From assembly GCA_964387585.1 (NCBI GenBank), contig CAYLWW010000025.1:1-19021 (forward strand): a stretch of DNA of 19,021 nucleotides, given 5' to 3'. The position numbers and the translations under genes are program-made. The DNA is from CAYLWW01 sp964387585. Lineage in GTDB: Bacteria > Pseudomonadota > Alphaproteobacteria > Rickettsiales > Midichloriaceae. Positions 6,280-14,421 of this stretch are shown here, piece by piece. Each line of letters opens with the position of its first letter. Within the stretch, counting starts at the first letter, position 1. The notes beneath the pieces were generated by a model. That model worked only from the letters and a program-made list of their open reading frames with translations. It searched no databases and was not told the DNA's origin.

Positions 6280-8775
6280 TTAACTTACTATAACTTCTTT
6301 TTCAGACAATTGAGCCAATAACTCATAAGCTTTAGATATCACTGGCTTAGGCATTCCTGCCAACTCTGCAACATGGATGCCATAAGATTTTTCGGCTTTA
6401 CCAGGTATTATTTCATGCATAAATACTACTTGACCTTTCCATTCTTGGATTTTCATCGTATAGCATGCTAATCTAGGTAATTTGATATCAAGCATTGTTA
6501 ATTCATGATAATGGGTAGCAAATAATGTTCTAGCTTTAACTGTATTATGTATAAACTCAACCACTGAACAGGCTATAGCTAGCCCATCATAAGTAGAGGT
6601 TCCACGCCCCACTTCATCAAGTATTAACAAAGATTTATTAGTAGCATTATTCAATATATAAGCAGTTTCAAGCATCTCAACCATAAATGTAGATTGGCCT
6701 TGAGAAATATTATCCGCAGCACCAATGCGACTAAATAATCGATCAATCACCCCAATATTTGCTTTTTTAGCAGGAATAAAGCTACCTATCTGAGCCATAA
6801 AGCAAATTAATGCATTTTGTCTTAAAAAAGTACTTTTACCAGCCATATTTGGTCCAGTTATTAACCATAAATTACTATCACTATTTATATAGCAAGAATT
6901 GCTAACGAATTGACAATCTAGATTTACTTCTACTACGGGATGACGACCGTCAACAATTTCAAGATTAACGCTTTCATCTATAATAGGCCTAGAATAATTA
7001 TTTATAACTGCAATTTCTGCTAAAGCGCAATTAACATCTATTACAGCGATTGCTTGAGCAGTTAGCATTAATTGCTCGGCTGCAACAACTACCTTATCGC
7101 ATAATTCATTGAAAATATTACTTTCTAAGTGCTTTATTTTTTCTTCGCATAGTAATAGCTCTATTTCTAACTTCTGTAATTCGTCGGTAGTATAACGTAT
7201 AGCACTGCTAAGAGATTGCTTATGCTTGAATAATGTAGATTTACTTACTTTATCAGCATTACTTGGACTAACTTCAACAAAATAACCTATCACATTGTTT
7301 TTTGCAATTTTTAGGCTGTTTACACCTGTTGTTTGTTTATATTTATCTCGTAAAATCTCGATTTGTTCAGATGAATGGTTTTTGAGATTATATAAATTAT
7401 CTAATTGAGGGTTATAACCTTTACGCAAAAACCCATTATTATTATCATTTTCATCATACATGCTCTTATATTCTTCATCTCTTTGCACTTTTAAAGCAAC
7501 TTTTAACTCTTCTAATAAACCATCAAAATTACCTATTTGTTTTATCAAAGAAAATATTCCTGGAGATAAAAACTCACCTAATCCGTATAGTAATTTGCTA
7601 ATACTAAGTGCTATGATCATTCCATCACGTATTATAACCAAATCATTTATTATAGCTCGCCTAGCACTAATTCTTGCTATTGCTCTTTCAATATCGGGAA
7701 AATGCTTCAAAGATAAGCGTATTTTATCACGAATTTCATTATTTTTAACTAAACTCTCGACATTATCTAAGCGTTGGTTTATGGCCCCTGCATTTGCTAA
7801 AGGTGAAGAAAAGTAAAGAGATAATAACCTCCCTCCAGTAGCGGTTAAAGTACTATCCATTACTTTAATTAAGCAACGCTTATTATTACCTTTTATACTG
7901 CGCTCTAACTCGAGGTTAGACCTAGTTGCTTTATCTATGGCCATAAAATTATCACAAGATAATTTAGTAGGAATTTTGAGCTTTGGTATATTACCCTTTT
8001 GAGTATGTTCTAAATACTCTAGTAAAGCTCCAGCAGCTATTATCTCAAGCTCATCAAAAGTTGCTATACCATCAAGAAAATCAACTTTATAAAACTGCTT
8101 TAACCTGTTTTCGCATCTGTCAAAATCGTAAATGCTTGATGCTCTAGTAGTAATGCAAGAGTTGCTAAGTTTTGTTGCGATATTAGAATCTTTCAGTAAG
8201 CTTTCTGAAATTATAATTTCTTTAGGGGATAAACGAACCAACTCTAATTCTAGTTCAATATCGCTTACTTTCTCGACATAAAAATCTCCTAAAGAAATTT
8301 CAACCCAGGCTAAACCAAAACTATTTTTATACTTGTGGATGCAACATAGGTAGTTAAGGTCTTTAGCATCTAGTAAACTATCCTCTAGTAGTGTTCCAGG
8401 AGTTAATATCCTTATGACTTCACGTCTTACTACTGCTTTAGGACCTCTTTTACGAGCTTCCTCAGGAGATTCTAATTGTTCACAAATAGCTACGCTATGC
8501 CCATTTTTAATTAGCTTGTTTAAATATATATCGCCTGAATGAGCAGGGACCCCACACATAGGAATATCTTGCTCTTCGTGCTTACCACGTTTTGTTAATA
8601 CAATATCTAATTCACGTGAAGCAATAATAGCATCATCAAAAAATAATTCATAGAAATCCCCCATTCGATAAAATAATAGATAATCTTCATGAGCAGATTT
8701 AACAGCAAGATACTGCCTCATCATAGGAGTAGTACAAGAAGATGTTATTTGATTGTGCTTTAAACAATTAACCAT
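6280..8775 (-). CDS. mutS: DNA mismatch repair ATPase MutS
   Basis: MutS recognises mismatches and starts repair with MutL. The 831-residue product has the full order of domains. The N-terminal mismatch-binding domain carries the F-x-E wedge at F41-Y42-E43 (GDFYELF). The connector, lever and clamp regions follow. The ATPase has Walker A GPNMAGKST at 641-649, Walker B LLILDEVGRGTS with D720-E721, and the switch His755 (FATHYHE). It ends about 20 residues earlier than E. coli MutS, in the weakly conserved tail that aids tetramer formation. No Shine-Dalgarno precedes the ATG. coaD lies 84 nt upstream on the same strand and the two may share a transcript. No mutL is in the window. Confidence 0.97.
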   Translation of the reverse strand: MVNCLKHNQITSSCTTPMMRQYLAVKSAHEDYLLFYRMGDFYELFFDDAIIASRELDIVLTKRGKHEEQDIPMCGVPAHSGDIYLNKLIKNGHSVAICEQLESPEEARKRGPKAVVRREVIRILTPGTLLEDSLLDAKDLNYLCCIHKYKNSFGLAWVEISLGDFYVEKVSDIELELELVRLSPKEIIISESLLKDSNIATKLSNSCITTRASSIYDFDRCENRLKQFYKVDFLDGIATFDELEIIAAGALLEYLEHTQKGNIPKLKIPTKLSCDNFMAIDKATRSNLELERSIKGNNKRCLIKVMDSTLTATGGRLLSLYFSSPLANAGAINQRLDNVESLVKNNEIRDKIRLSLKHFPDIERAIARISARRAIINDLVIIRDGMIIALSISKLLYGLGEFLSPGIFSLIKQIGNFDGLLEELKVALKVQRDEEYKSMYDENDNNNGFLRKGYNPQLDNLYNLKNHSSEQIEILRDKYKQTTGVNSLKIAKNNVIGYFVEVSPSNADKVSKSTLFKHKQSLSSAIRYTTDELQKLEIELLLCEEKIKHLESNIFNELCDKVVVAAEQLMLTAQAIAVIDVNCALAEIAVINNYSRPIIDESVNLEIVDGRHPVVEVNLDCQFVSNSCYINSDSNLWLITGPNMAGKSTFLRQNALICFMAQIGSFIPAKKANIGVIDRLFSRIGAADNISQGQSTFMVEMLETAYILNNATNKSLLILDEVGRGTSTYDGLAIACSVVEFIHNTVKARTLFATHYHELTMLDIKLPRLACYTMKIQEWKGQVVFMHEIIPGKAEKSYGIHVAELAGMPKPVISKAYELLAQLSEKEVIVS

Positions 8776-8859
8776 TAAAATTTATACAAAATAATGTTTA
8801 GATTACTAATAATTTCAAATTATTAAGTTAAGTAGTTTAGCTTCTAAGTAAAATTTCAC

Positions 8860-9363
8860 TTAAGAGCTTGATGAATATAACACTTGATAAAGTCTTTTAG
8901 CAACATTTTCAGAAACAAATTCACTAAGATTGCCTTTAAGCTTAGCTATATCCTTTACTAATGAAGAAGAAATAAAATGACTTTGCTCAGTACCAGGTAA
9001 GAATATAGTTTCTATTTCATTATTTAATTTATTATTAATGTAAGCCATTTTGAATTCATATTCAAAATCTGATACAGCTCTAAGACCTCTCACTATAACT
9101 CTGGCTTTTTGTTCGGAAGCAAAATTTACTAATAAACCTGAAAACGGTTTCACTATTGCATTTTCAATTCCTGTTTTTTTTACTTCTTCTTGTGTAATTT
9201 CTACCCTTTCATCTAAACTAAATAAATTATTTTTATTTGAATGTTCTGCTACTCCAATGATCAATAAATCAAACATCAACGCAGCTCGTTTTATGATACT
9301 AATATGTCCTATAGTTAGGGGATCAAAAGTTCCAGGGTATATGGCATTTTTTTTATTATGCAT
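8860..9363 (-). CDS. coaD: Phosphopantetheine adenylyltransferase
   Basis: CoaD transfers AMP from ATP to 4'-phosphopantetheine, the penultimate step of coenzyme A synthesis, in the cytoplasm. The 167-residue product is of normal length. It shows the nucleotidyltransferase motif T17-x-G-H20 in YPGTFDPLTIGH, the RGLRAVSDFEYE block (about 92-103) and the second ATP-binding motif ISSSLVKD (131-138). All active-site elements are present. The ATG has no clear ribosome site. It leads the coaD-mutS pair and is divergent from the dicarboxylate carrier. The other steps of CoA synthesis are not in this window. Confidence 0.95.
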   Translation of the reverse strand: MHNKKNAIYPGTFDPLTIGHISIIKRAALMFDLLIIGVAEHSNKNNLFSLDERVEITQEEVKKTGIENAIVKPFSGLLVNFASEQKARVIVRGLRAVSDFEYEFKMAYINNKLNNEIETIFLPGTEQSHFISSSLVKDIAKLKGNLSEFVSENVAKRLYQVLYSSSS

Positions 9364-9405
9364 ATTAATTACTTGATTTTAAATTAAGATTACATATTTT
9401 TTTAA

Positions 9406-9434
9406 TTGTATTAAATCAATCTAGTACTTATAAA
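9406..9434 (+). promoter_or_regulatory. Promoter candidate for the dicarboxylate carrier
   Basis: TTGTAT (9406-9411) and TATAAA (9429-9434) are separated by 17 nt. The predicted leader of about 100 nt contains two short inverted repeats, ATGTTA/TAACAT (9441-9446 and 9455-9460) and TTAACTA/TAGTTAA (9479-9485 and 9492-9498), which could serve as control sites. Confidence 0.4.
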
Positions 9435-9544
9435 TTAATAATGTTAGTTAATTTTAACATGTACTAACCTTAATATAATTAACTACTAAAATAGTTAAAG
9501 TTTTTAATTTGTTATTATTAACCTAAATCTTAACTAAGTTTATT

Positions 9545-10972
9545 ATGATCAAAAATAATTCAATGAATTATACTAAGCTAGTAGCATTAGCTGCGTTTTT
9601 TTTTATAGCTTGGTATATTCCAATTCCTGAAGGATTAACTAGCCAAGCATGGCACACGTTAGTCATATTCATAATTACCATAGTAGGGATTGTAATCAAT
9701 GTAATGCCTCTTGGTGCTATTGCAATTACTAGCATGGTATTATGTATTATAACAAATACAATGCCTATAGAAAAAGCATTATCAGGATTTTCCTCTCCCA
9801 TAGTATGGTTGGTGGTAACTGCATTTTTACTAGCTAGAGGAATAATTAAAACAGGTTTAGGAACTCGAATAGCATACTTTTTTATCTCTAAATTTGGAAA
9901 AACTACTTTAGGCCTAGGCTATAGTATTGTACTTACTGAATTAATACTTTCTCCTATGATACCAAGTGCTAGCGCTCGAGGAGGTGGCATTATATTTCCT
10001 ATAGCACAAGCTTTAGCCAATAAATACAGCGAAACTCATAATAAAGACGGCAGTAATAAAAACATATCTAAAATAGGAGCTTTTCTCATACAAATTAGTT
10101 TTCATGCTAATGTAATAACAAGCGCCATGTTTTTAACAGCTATGGCAGCAAATCCTATAGCCGCACGTCTGGCTGGATTAGAAGGAATCAGTATTACTTG
10201 GGGAGATTGGGCATTAGGAGCTATAGTTCCAGGGATAATGAGTTTAATAGCTCTTCCTCCAATACTGTATGTAATGTGCAATCCAGGATTTTTTAAGGAT
10301 GATACTGCTCCTAAATTAGCAGCTAAATCTTTAAAAGAAATGGGAACCTTAAAGATAAAAGAGTTATTAATGCTGATTATATTTGGCGGATTAATATTCT
10401 TATGGATAATGGAAAAACAATTAGGAATTAATGCTACTACAACCGCTTTAATTGGATTAGTACTTTTGTTAATCACTGATATATTAACTTGGGAAGACGT
10501 AGTAAATGAAAAAGGTGCATGGAAGACTCTTATATGGTTTGCTATACTTATAACTATAGCTGAGGGACTAAGCAGCTCAGGTATAACTTCCTGGTTAAGT
10601 AGCAAAATGATTGATTCACTTCAAAATCAAAGTGATTTTATAGCGGTAACAGTATTATTAGTAACTCTATTCTATGCTCATTACTTGTTTGCTAGCAGCA
10701 CTACTTATATATCGGTGATGTATAGCACTTTCTTAGCTTTACTACTACACTTCGGCATGCCACCTTTAGCTTCTGCTTTAGGGCTAGCGATAATATCAAT
10801 ATTGTCTGCTGGCTTAACACATTACGGGATTAGCTCAGCACCTGTATTTTATGGAGCGGGATACTTAACCACTGCAAAATGGTGGAGAATATCTTTTATA
10901 GTAAGCACAAGCATAACTATTATATGGTTAATTGTAGGTATTCCTTGGTGGAAAAGCTTAGGCTGGCTGTAA
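9545..10972 (+). CDS. DASS-family dicarboxylate translocator (2-oxoglutarate/malate type)
   Basis: This is a polytopic inner-membrane carrier of the divalent anion:sodium symporter (DASS/CitT) family, 475 residues with roughly twelve or more hydrophobic segments. Two family hairpin signatures are visible: SPMIPSASARGGG at 136-148 and FASSTTYISVMYSTFLA near 383-399. Their wording is closest to the plastid DiT1-like and chlamydial SodTi-like branch that exchanges malate and 2-oxoglutarate. By homology it may import host dicarboxylic acids to feed the TCA cycle, which suits an intracellular life; the substrate is inferred. No clear Shine-Dalgarno precedes the ATG, and an in-frame Met7 (MNYTKL) is an alternative start. 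A palindromic element begins 17 nt after the stop codon. The gene stands alone. Confidence 0.88.
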   Translation: MIKNNSMNYTKLVALAAFFFIAWYIPIPEGLTSQAWHTLVIFIITIVGIVINVMPLGAIAITSMVLCIITNTMPIEKALSGFSSPIVWLVVTAFLLARGIIKTGLGTRIAYFFISKFGKTTLGLGYSIVLTELILSPMIPSASARGGGIIFPIAQALANKYSETHNKDGSNKNISKIGAFLIQISFHANVITSAMFLTAMAANPIAARLAGLEGISITWGDWALGAIVPGIMSLIALPPILYVMCNPGFFKDDTAPKLAAKSLKEMGTLKIKELLMLIIFGGLIFLWIMEKQLGINATTTALIGLVLLLITDILTWEDVVNEKGAWKTLIWFAILITIAEGLSSSGITSWLSSKMIDSLQNQSDFIAVTVLLVTLFYAHYLFASSTTYISVMYSTFLALLLHFGMPPLASALGLAIISILSAGLTHYGISSAPVFYGAGYLTTAKWWRISFIVSTSITIIWLIVGIPWWKSLGWL

Positions 10973-10989
10973 AGCGGTGTAATTTGTAT

Positions 10990-11117
10990 TATACATTTAA
11001 GACTTCAACATTTGCGTTGTCAAATTTCGCGGATTCGCTTACGCGCTCACCTATTAGTATAGGCTCCGCAAGCTCATCGCTCATTTTTCTAGCAAATGTT
11101 GAAGTCTCTTTGGTATA
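10990..11117 (+). repeat. Palindromic repeat element, copy B (best preserved)
   Basis: This 128-bp element starts 17 nt behind the carrier gene. It has a perfect 16-bp inner inverted repeat, AGACTTCAACATTTGC (11000-11015) and GCAAATGTTGAAGTCT (11092-11107), and TA-ended outer arms. Inside lie a GCGGA/TCCGC stem (11029-11033 and 11065-11069) and a CCTAT-TAGT-ATAGG hairpin (11050-11063). The whole folds into one long interrupted hairpin and carries no coding sequence. Confidence 0.8.
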
Positions 11118-11220
11118 TAGCTAATTCTTTATAATTCTGGTATATGTTACTAGGTTGTTGTAGGTTTTACTATACTACGCTCCCTCGCTTACGCTAAAAT
11201 TAAAATACTTTAGCTATATA
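11114..11220. repeat. Second inverted-repeat element with TATATAGCTAA ends
   Basis: TATATAGCTAA (11114-11124) and its perfect inverse TTAGCTATATA (11210-11220) bound a 107-bp stretch that abuts and slightly overlaps copy B. The interior is unrelated to copy B and non-coding. The same 11-bp end occurs at 6104-6114, and near matches at 18748 and 18969, so this looks like a separate small element family. Confidence 0.5.
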
Positions 11221-11263
11221 TTATATGGGATTTTATCAACTTTTCCACATAACATCCTAATTC

Positions 11264-12031
11264 CTATATACGCTTATTCATTAGAGATGAATATTTTTGT
11301 TTTTTAATTTCAAGCAACTCTTTTAATCTTAGATCAGAGTCTTGATCCCAGTAATTTTCTTTTGTAAGGCTAAAACTATAAGGGCAAAAATGTCTTTTAA
11401 AAGCAGTAATCACATTTATGGTTTGTTTATCTAACTTCCTGGTAACTTCTATAGGGTAACCATACTGCAATAAAGAGCTTTGTACTTCGTGAATGCTATT
11501 ATCAAATCCAATTTTAGCTTTATCGTAGTTGAATATTGCCTTTGAGTTTCCTCTAACTTGAGGGTATAAACCTATTTCATTTTTCGCTAAAATATCCCAC
11601 TTAAATAAATGACTTGGGTCTATTTTTCTATTGGGAGCTATATCAGAATGCCCAACGATATTGCATGCTGGAATATTGTATATTTCTATTAAAGAACGAC
11701 ATAGCATAATAATTGAATTAATCTGAGCTACGGTAAATTCTTCAGTACCAGAATTGACTATTTCTATACCTATAGAATAATCATTAACGTTTACCTTATT
11801 ATTCCAGCAGCTTATTCCAGCATGCCAAGCTCTATTTTCTTCTTGAACCATTTTTATAATAGCTCCATTTTTATCTATTACATAATGGGAACTTACTTTG
11901 CTTAATGGATTTAAAAAAGCTTTGATAGTTAATTCCAAATCTATAACAGTATGATGTAATACTATACTACTTATTTTTGTATCTAAAGGTCGTGAGTTAA
12001 AATTAGGAGATTGTATAAAAGAAAAATTCAT
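11264..12031 (-). CDS. N-acetylmuramoyl-L-alanine amidase, AmiD/AmpD-like
   Basis: This is a zinc amidase that cuts the bond between MurNAc and the peptide stem. The amidase_2 domain covers about residues 15-145. Zinc ligands are H26 (LHHT), H128 (GHSD) and D138, and the catalytic pair is E90 (SIGIEI) and K136 (NRKID). All are present, so activity is expected. Residues about 168-215 resemble a peptidoglycan-binding domain (EVQSSLLQYGYP), the arrangement of AmiD. No signal peptide or lipobox is visible, so it may act in the cytoplasm on muropeptides or leave by another route; Rickettsia carry a comparable enzyme. It follows the portal gene by 84 nt on the same strand. A phage-lysin origin is possible but not needed. 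No Shine-Dalgarno is seen. Confidence 0.9.
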   Translation of the reverse strand: MNFSFIQSPNFNSRPLDTKISSIVLHHTVIDLELTIKAFLNPLSKVSSHYVIDKNGAIIKMVQEENRAWHAGISCWNNKVNVNDYSIGIEIVNSGTEEFTVAQINSIIMLCRSLIEIYNIPACNIVGHSDIAPNRKIDPSHLFKWDILAKNEIGLYPQVRGNSKAIFNYDKAKIGFDNSIHEVQSSLLQYGYPIEVTRKLDKQTINVITAFKRHFCPYSFSLTKENYWDQDSDLRLKELLEIKKQKYSSLMNKRI

Positions 12032-12115
12032 TTGTTTTTTATTTTTAAAGTCTTATTTTTTTAAAATCATATAAACAGCAACTAGCACAGATAATTTTTA
12101 TTTATCAGAGTGTTA

Positions 12116-13348
12116 CTATAACTTATCACCTTCAGCCAAAGGTGGAAGACCTACGGCTTTACGTTTTTCATTGATAGTCATAAAGTTGCTATTTTCTAAT
12201 CTTCTCCATATTACATCTATTTTGTTTGCTAATGCGCTTATACAATCAGTGTCATAAGTTAACAATAAATCTTCGCCAAAATGAGGAGTTAACCATCGAT
12301 TTAAATGATCTACAGTATTCTCTACTAATGGTATTATGGTTTGTTCCCATAATGCTATACGCGCTTCAGCTAAGTTGCTATAAGTGTTATCACCTGGTAT
12401 TCCTAAAAGCGGAGGGGGCACTCCTAATGCTAAAGCGATTTCTCTTGCAGAATTATTTTTTGATTCTATATGATCCATATCTCGTGGAGATAAACTCATT
12501 TCTTTCCACTCTAGACCGCCTTCTAATAACAATGGCCTACCTGCGTTAGCAGGACCTGAGAAAATTTCCTCTATAGACGAGCGTAATGATTGTCTTTCTT
12601 CTTCACTTAAATTCATTGGTTTGCCTTCGCTATTTTTGACTATTATTGCTCCACTAGGTCGTGCTCCATTTTGCAATAATGCCTGATTCCAGGCTCCAGC
12701 TTGATTATGTTGATCTATACTGTATGAGGCAGCTTCAACTGATGATAAACCATACCAATCTGATAAAGGATTGAAGTTTTTTATATGCAATATTTGGCAA
12801 TTTCCAGTTACTTGATCTACAGGATAATCTATATAACTTTCTCCAGTCAAATAACGATAACTTAATGGTATAAAACCATTTCCTGCTACCACTTGCACTT
12901 TATCTGGGCGTAAATTGAATATTTCACAATTATTTAATAAGCTACTATTTTCTAAACCTGTTATCATTATATAGGCATTACCGCTTAATTGACGATAAGC
13001 ATATATAGCTTCTAAAAATTCTCGAGAACTTTGAGATGGATTAGGTTTATTCAATAAACTAAGTAATGGATGTGAATGTATAGGATGCTTTTCTTTATTG
13101 ATGTCCTGATATAACTTAAGTGGTATGCTAGCAGCGGCTTGAGCAATCATGCTAATTGCTCGATGAGCTATAACGTTTTTGCTATATGCTTCATTAGCAA
13201 ATTCAGTATAGTTCTTTAAAGTCCAAATTGGCTGTCCTATACCATAAAAGTAAGTACGACTGCTATTATCCATACTTTCTTTTACCTTTTTCTGCTGATT
13301 TATAGATTTATCTTTCTTTGAGAAAGCGGTTTTTAACACGTTTAACAT
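12116..13348 (-). CDS. HK97-type phage/GTA portal protein
   Basis: Portal proteins form the dodecameric ring through which DNA enters a tailed-phage or gene-transfer-agent capsid. The 410-residue product matches the HK97-type portal family in length and content: YSKNVIAHRAISMIAQAAA (about 55-73), the HPLLSLLNKPNP segment (93-104), SGNAYI (122-127), and the late block with GLEWKEMSLSPRDMDHIE and LGVPPPLLGI. It is intact from an ATG at 13348. Similar lone portal genes are known in Rickettsiales as relics of an alphaproteobacterial gene-transfer agent. No terminase, protease, capsid or tail gene is nearby, so no particle can be made from this locus. It lies 84 nt upstream of the amidase and may be co-transcribed with it. 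Confidence 0.92.
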   Translation of the reverse strand: MLNVLKTAFSKKDKSINQQKKVKESMDNSSRTYFYGIGQPIWTLKNYTEFANEAYSKNVIAHRAISMIAQAAASIPLKLYQDINKEKHPIHSHPLLSLLNKPNPSQSSREFLEAIYAYRQLSGNAYIMITGLENSSLLNNCEIFNLRPDKVQVVAGNGFIPLSYRYLTGESYIDYPVDQVTGNCQILHIKNFNPLSDWYGLSSVEAASYSIDQHNQAGAWNQALLQNGARPSGAIIVKNSEGKPMNLSEEERQSLRSSIEEIFSGPANAGRPLLLEGGLEWKEMSLSPRDMDHIESKNNSAREIALALGVPPPLLGIPGDNTYSNLAEARIALWEQTIIPLVENTVDHLNRWLTPHFGEDLLLTYDTDCISALANKIDVIWRRLENSNFMTINEKRKAVGLPPLAEGDKL

Positions 13349-13494
13349 ATTTATATTTTCTTCTACGAATATTATTAATATTTTTATAATATTTAATAAA
13401 ATAAAAACTAATTCTTTTTATAGTGTTATATCGCTAATTATCTTACAGGAAGTTAAAAACAGATAAAAAAATAAAAGCAATATTAAAAATTGTA

Positions 13495-13523
13495 TTGCAT
13501 TATCTGTCAACTCAACTTATACT
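13495..13523 (+). promoter_or_regulatory. Promoter candidate for the structured RNA
   Basis: TTGCAT (13495-13500) and TATACT (13518-13523, five of six consensus bases) are exactly 17 nt apart and point into the cluster of stems. Transcription would start near 13530. Confidence 0.4.
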
Positions 13524-13528
13524 CGCCC

Positions 13529-13716
13529 AAGTTGTTGTTGAAGCAACTTTAAAGTGCGCCTTATACCTATAAAGACCTTCCCACCATACAAATTTATGGG
13601 TAGGCGCACATAATATATTATATTTCTGTTAAATTTTTAAAAATATTAAGTTTCGTCTTCTAAAATAGATGAAACTCTTGCATTAAAAATTGATTCTAGT
13701 TTAATAAAACTATTTT
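13529..13716 (+). ncRNA. Candidate structured RNA of unknown type
   Basis: Four stems follow a promoter candidate on the plus strand. AAGTTG/CAACTT (13529-13534, 13544-13549) comes first. A perfect 8-bp stem GTGCGCCT/AGGCGCAC (13554-13561, 13602-13609) is very GC-rich for this genome; it closes a 40-nt interior that can form CCATA/TATGG (13584-13588, 13595-13599). AGTTTCGTCT/AGATGAAACT (13649-13658, 13667-13676) is next, then TAGTTT/AAACTA (13697-13702, 13707-13712) followed by four T, terminator-like. There is no coding sequence. I could not match it to tRNA, 5S, SRP RNA, tmRNA or a known riboswitch. The inner stems are near-symmetric, so a minus-strand leader for the portal gene cannot be ruled out. 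Confidence 0.4.
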
Positions 13717-13890
13717 AAATTCCCACTTGTTTGAAAGTAATTTGTACTTTATATCTAGTAAATATTGTAAATAATAGTAACTATATTTAACGCTTTCTAA
13801 ACTTAAATAAATATACTATAAATAAAAAACAATGGGCAGCATAAGTTTTAAACAAAATGGTTTAAACATTTAATAAAACAAATAGTAAAA

Positions 13891-14370
13891 ATGATAAGAA
13901 TTATAAGCTACTTGCGCCTTTGGGTGTTATTGTCTTTAATGCTATTAGGTCTTTGTAGTTGTGGTATTATGCAAAACAGCAACAATAACAAGCAAGTAAA
14001 GAATGTTGCTGAGTTTAAAAACCGCAGAGCTCTACCTTATAATATTTTTATAGAGGAGGGTGGACTTAAGAGAAATACCAAAGATTTAACTGTAAAAGAA
14101 CGAAAGTTAAGGGAGAGAATTGTTAATCAATTGTTAGTCAATAGAGCGAGCCTTAGTGGTAACGCGTATGGAAGTGATAGCGCAGATATAAGTGACACTA
14201 ATGCAAGCAATTTAGAAACTAAAGATGCAGAAATAGTAATGCAAAAAGCTAATAACAATACTCCTAATAATATAACGCCAGATAATTTAGAAAATCTTCA
14301 GTCATCTATGCAAATAGAGGCTAATAATACTGCTAAGGGAGAATATATAAATTTAAGCCAAGTGCCTTAG
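13891..14370 (+). CDS. Predicted lipoprotein, unknown function
   Basis: I do not recognise this 159-residue protein. It begins with a positively charged, hydrophobic signal peptide (MIRIISYLRLWVLLSLMLL) and a lipobox LCSC with the acylated cysteine at residue 24. The mature part is polar. A Lys/Arg-rich stretch (KRNTKDLTVKERKLRERIV, about residues 60-80) is followed by a tail rich in Asn, Ser and Asp that looks disordered. A role as an envelope anchor or linker is possible, but nothing identifies a partner. The ATG lacks a Shine-Dalgarno; an inverted repeat sits 24-44 nt upstream. The FliK-like gene follows 51 nt downstream on the same strand, so they probably share a transcript. Confidence 0.7.
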   Translation: MIRIISYLRLWVLLSLMLLGLCSCGIMQNSNNNKQVKNVAEFKNRRALPYNIFIEEGGLKRNTKDLTVKERKLRERIVNQLLVNRASLSGNAYGSDSADISDTNASNLETKDAEIVMQKANNNTPNNITPDNLENLQSSMQIEANNTAKGEYINLSQVP

Positions 14371-14421
14371 AGTTGAGGTTAAATATTAGCTAATTAAATT
14401 ATTTTTTGAATTATAGATGAA

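Larger units (their letters stand above)
13349..13890. other. Long non-coding gap between portal and lipoprotein genes
   Basis: This divergent 542-nt region has no ORF of note. It contains a plus-strand promoter candidate, a cluster of strong stems (see the ncRNA entry) and, near the right end, a 7-bp inverted repeat TTTAAAC/GTTTAAA (13847-13853 and 13860-13866) that ends 24 nt before the lipoprotein ATG. Confidence 0.55.

Noticed and set aside
9050..9376. Plus-strand open frame opposite coaD
   Set aside because: It is the antisense shadow of a well-conserved coaD and has no recognisable domain or ribosome site.
10102..10605. Minus-strand open frame of 167 codons inside the dicarboxylate carrier gene
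   Set aside because: It is antisense to a clear carrier gene; its composition mirrors that of the membrane segments read backwards.
10879..11124. Open frame running from the carrier gene through palindromic copy B
   Set aside because: It is out of frame with the carrier, crosses the repeat and has no start signal; the repeat explains the sequence better.
13554..13609. tRNA gene suggested by the GC-rich 8-bp stem
   Set aside because: Only about 56 nt from end to end, no anticodon arm and no T-loop consensus; it fits a general hairpin or junction instead.
13529..13716. 6S, SRP or tmRNA identity for the structured RNA
   Set aside because: The SRP GGAAG tetraloop region, the tmRNA tag and acceptor features and a 6S-type closing helix were looked for and not found.
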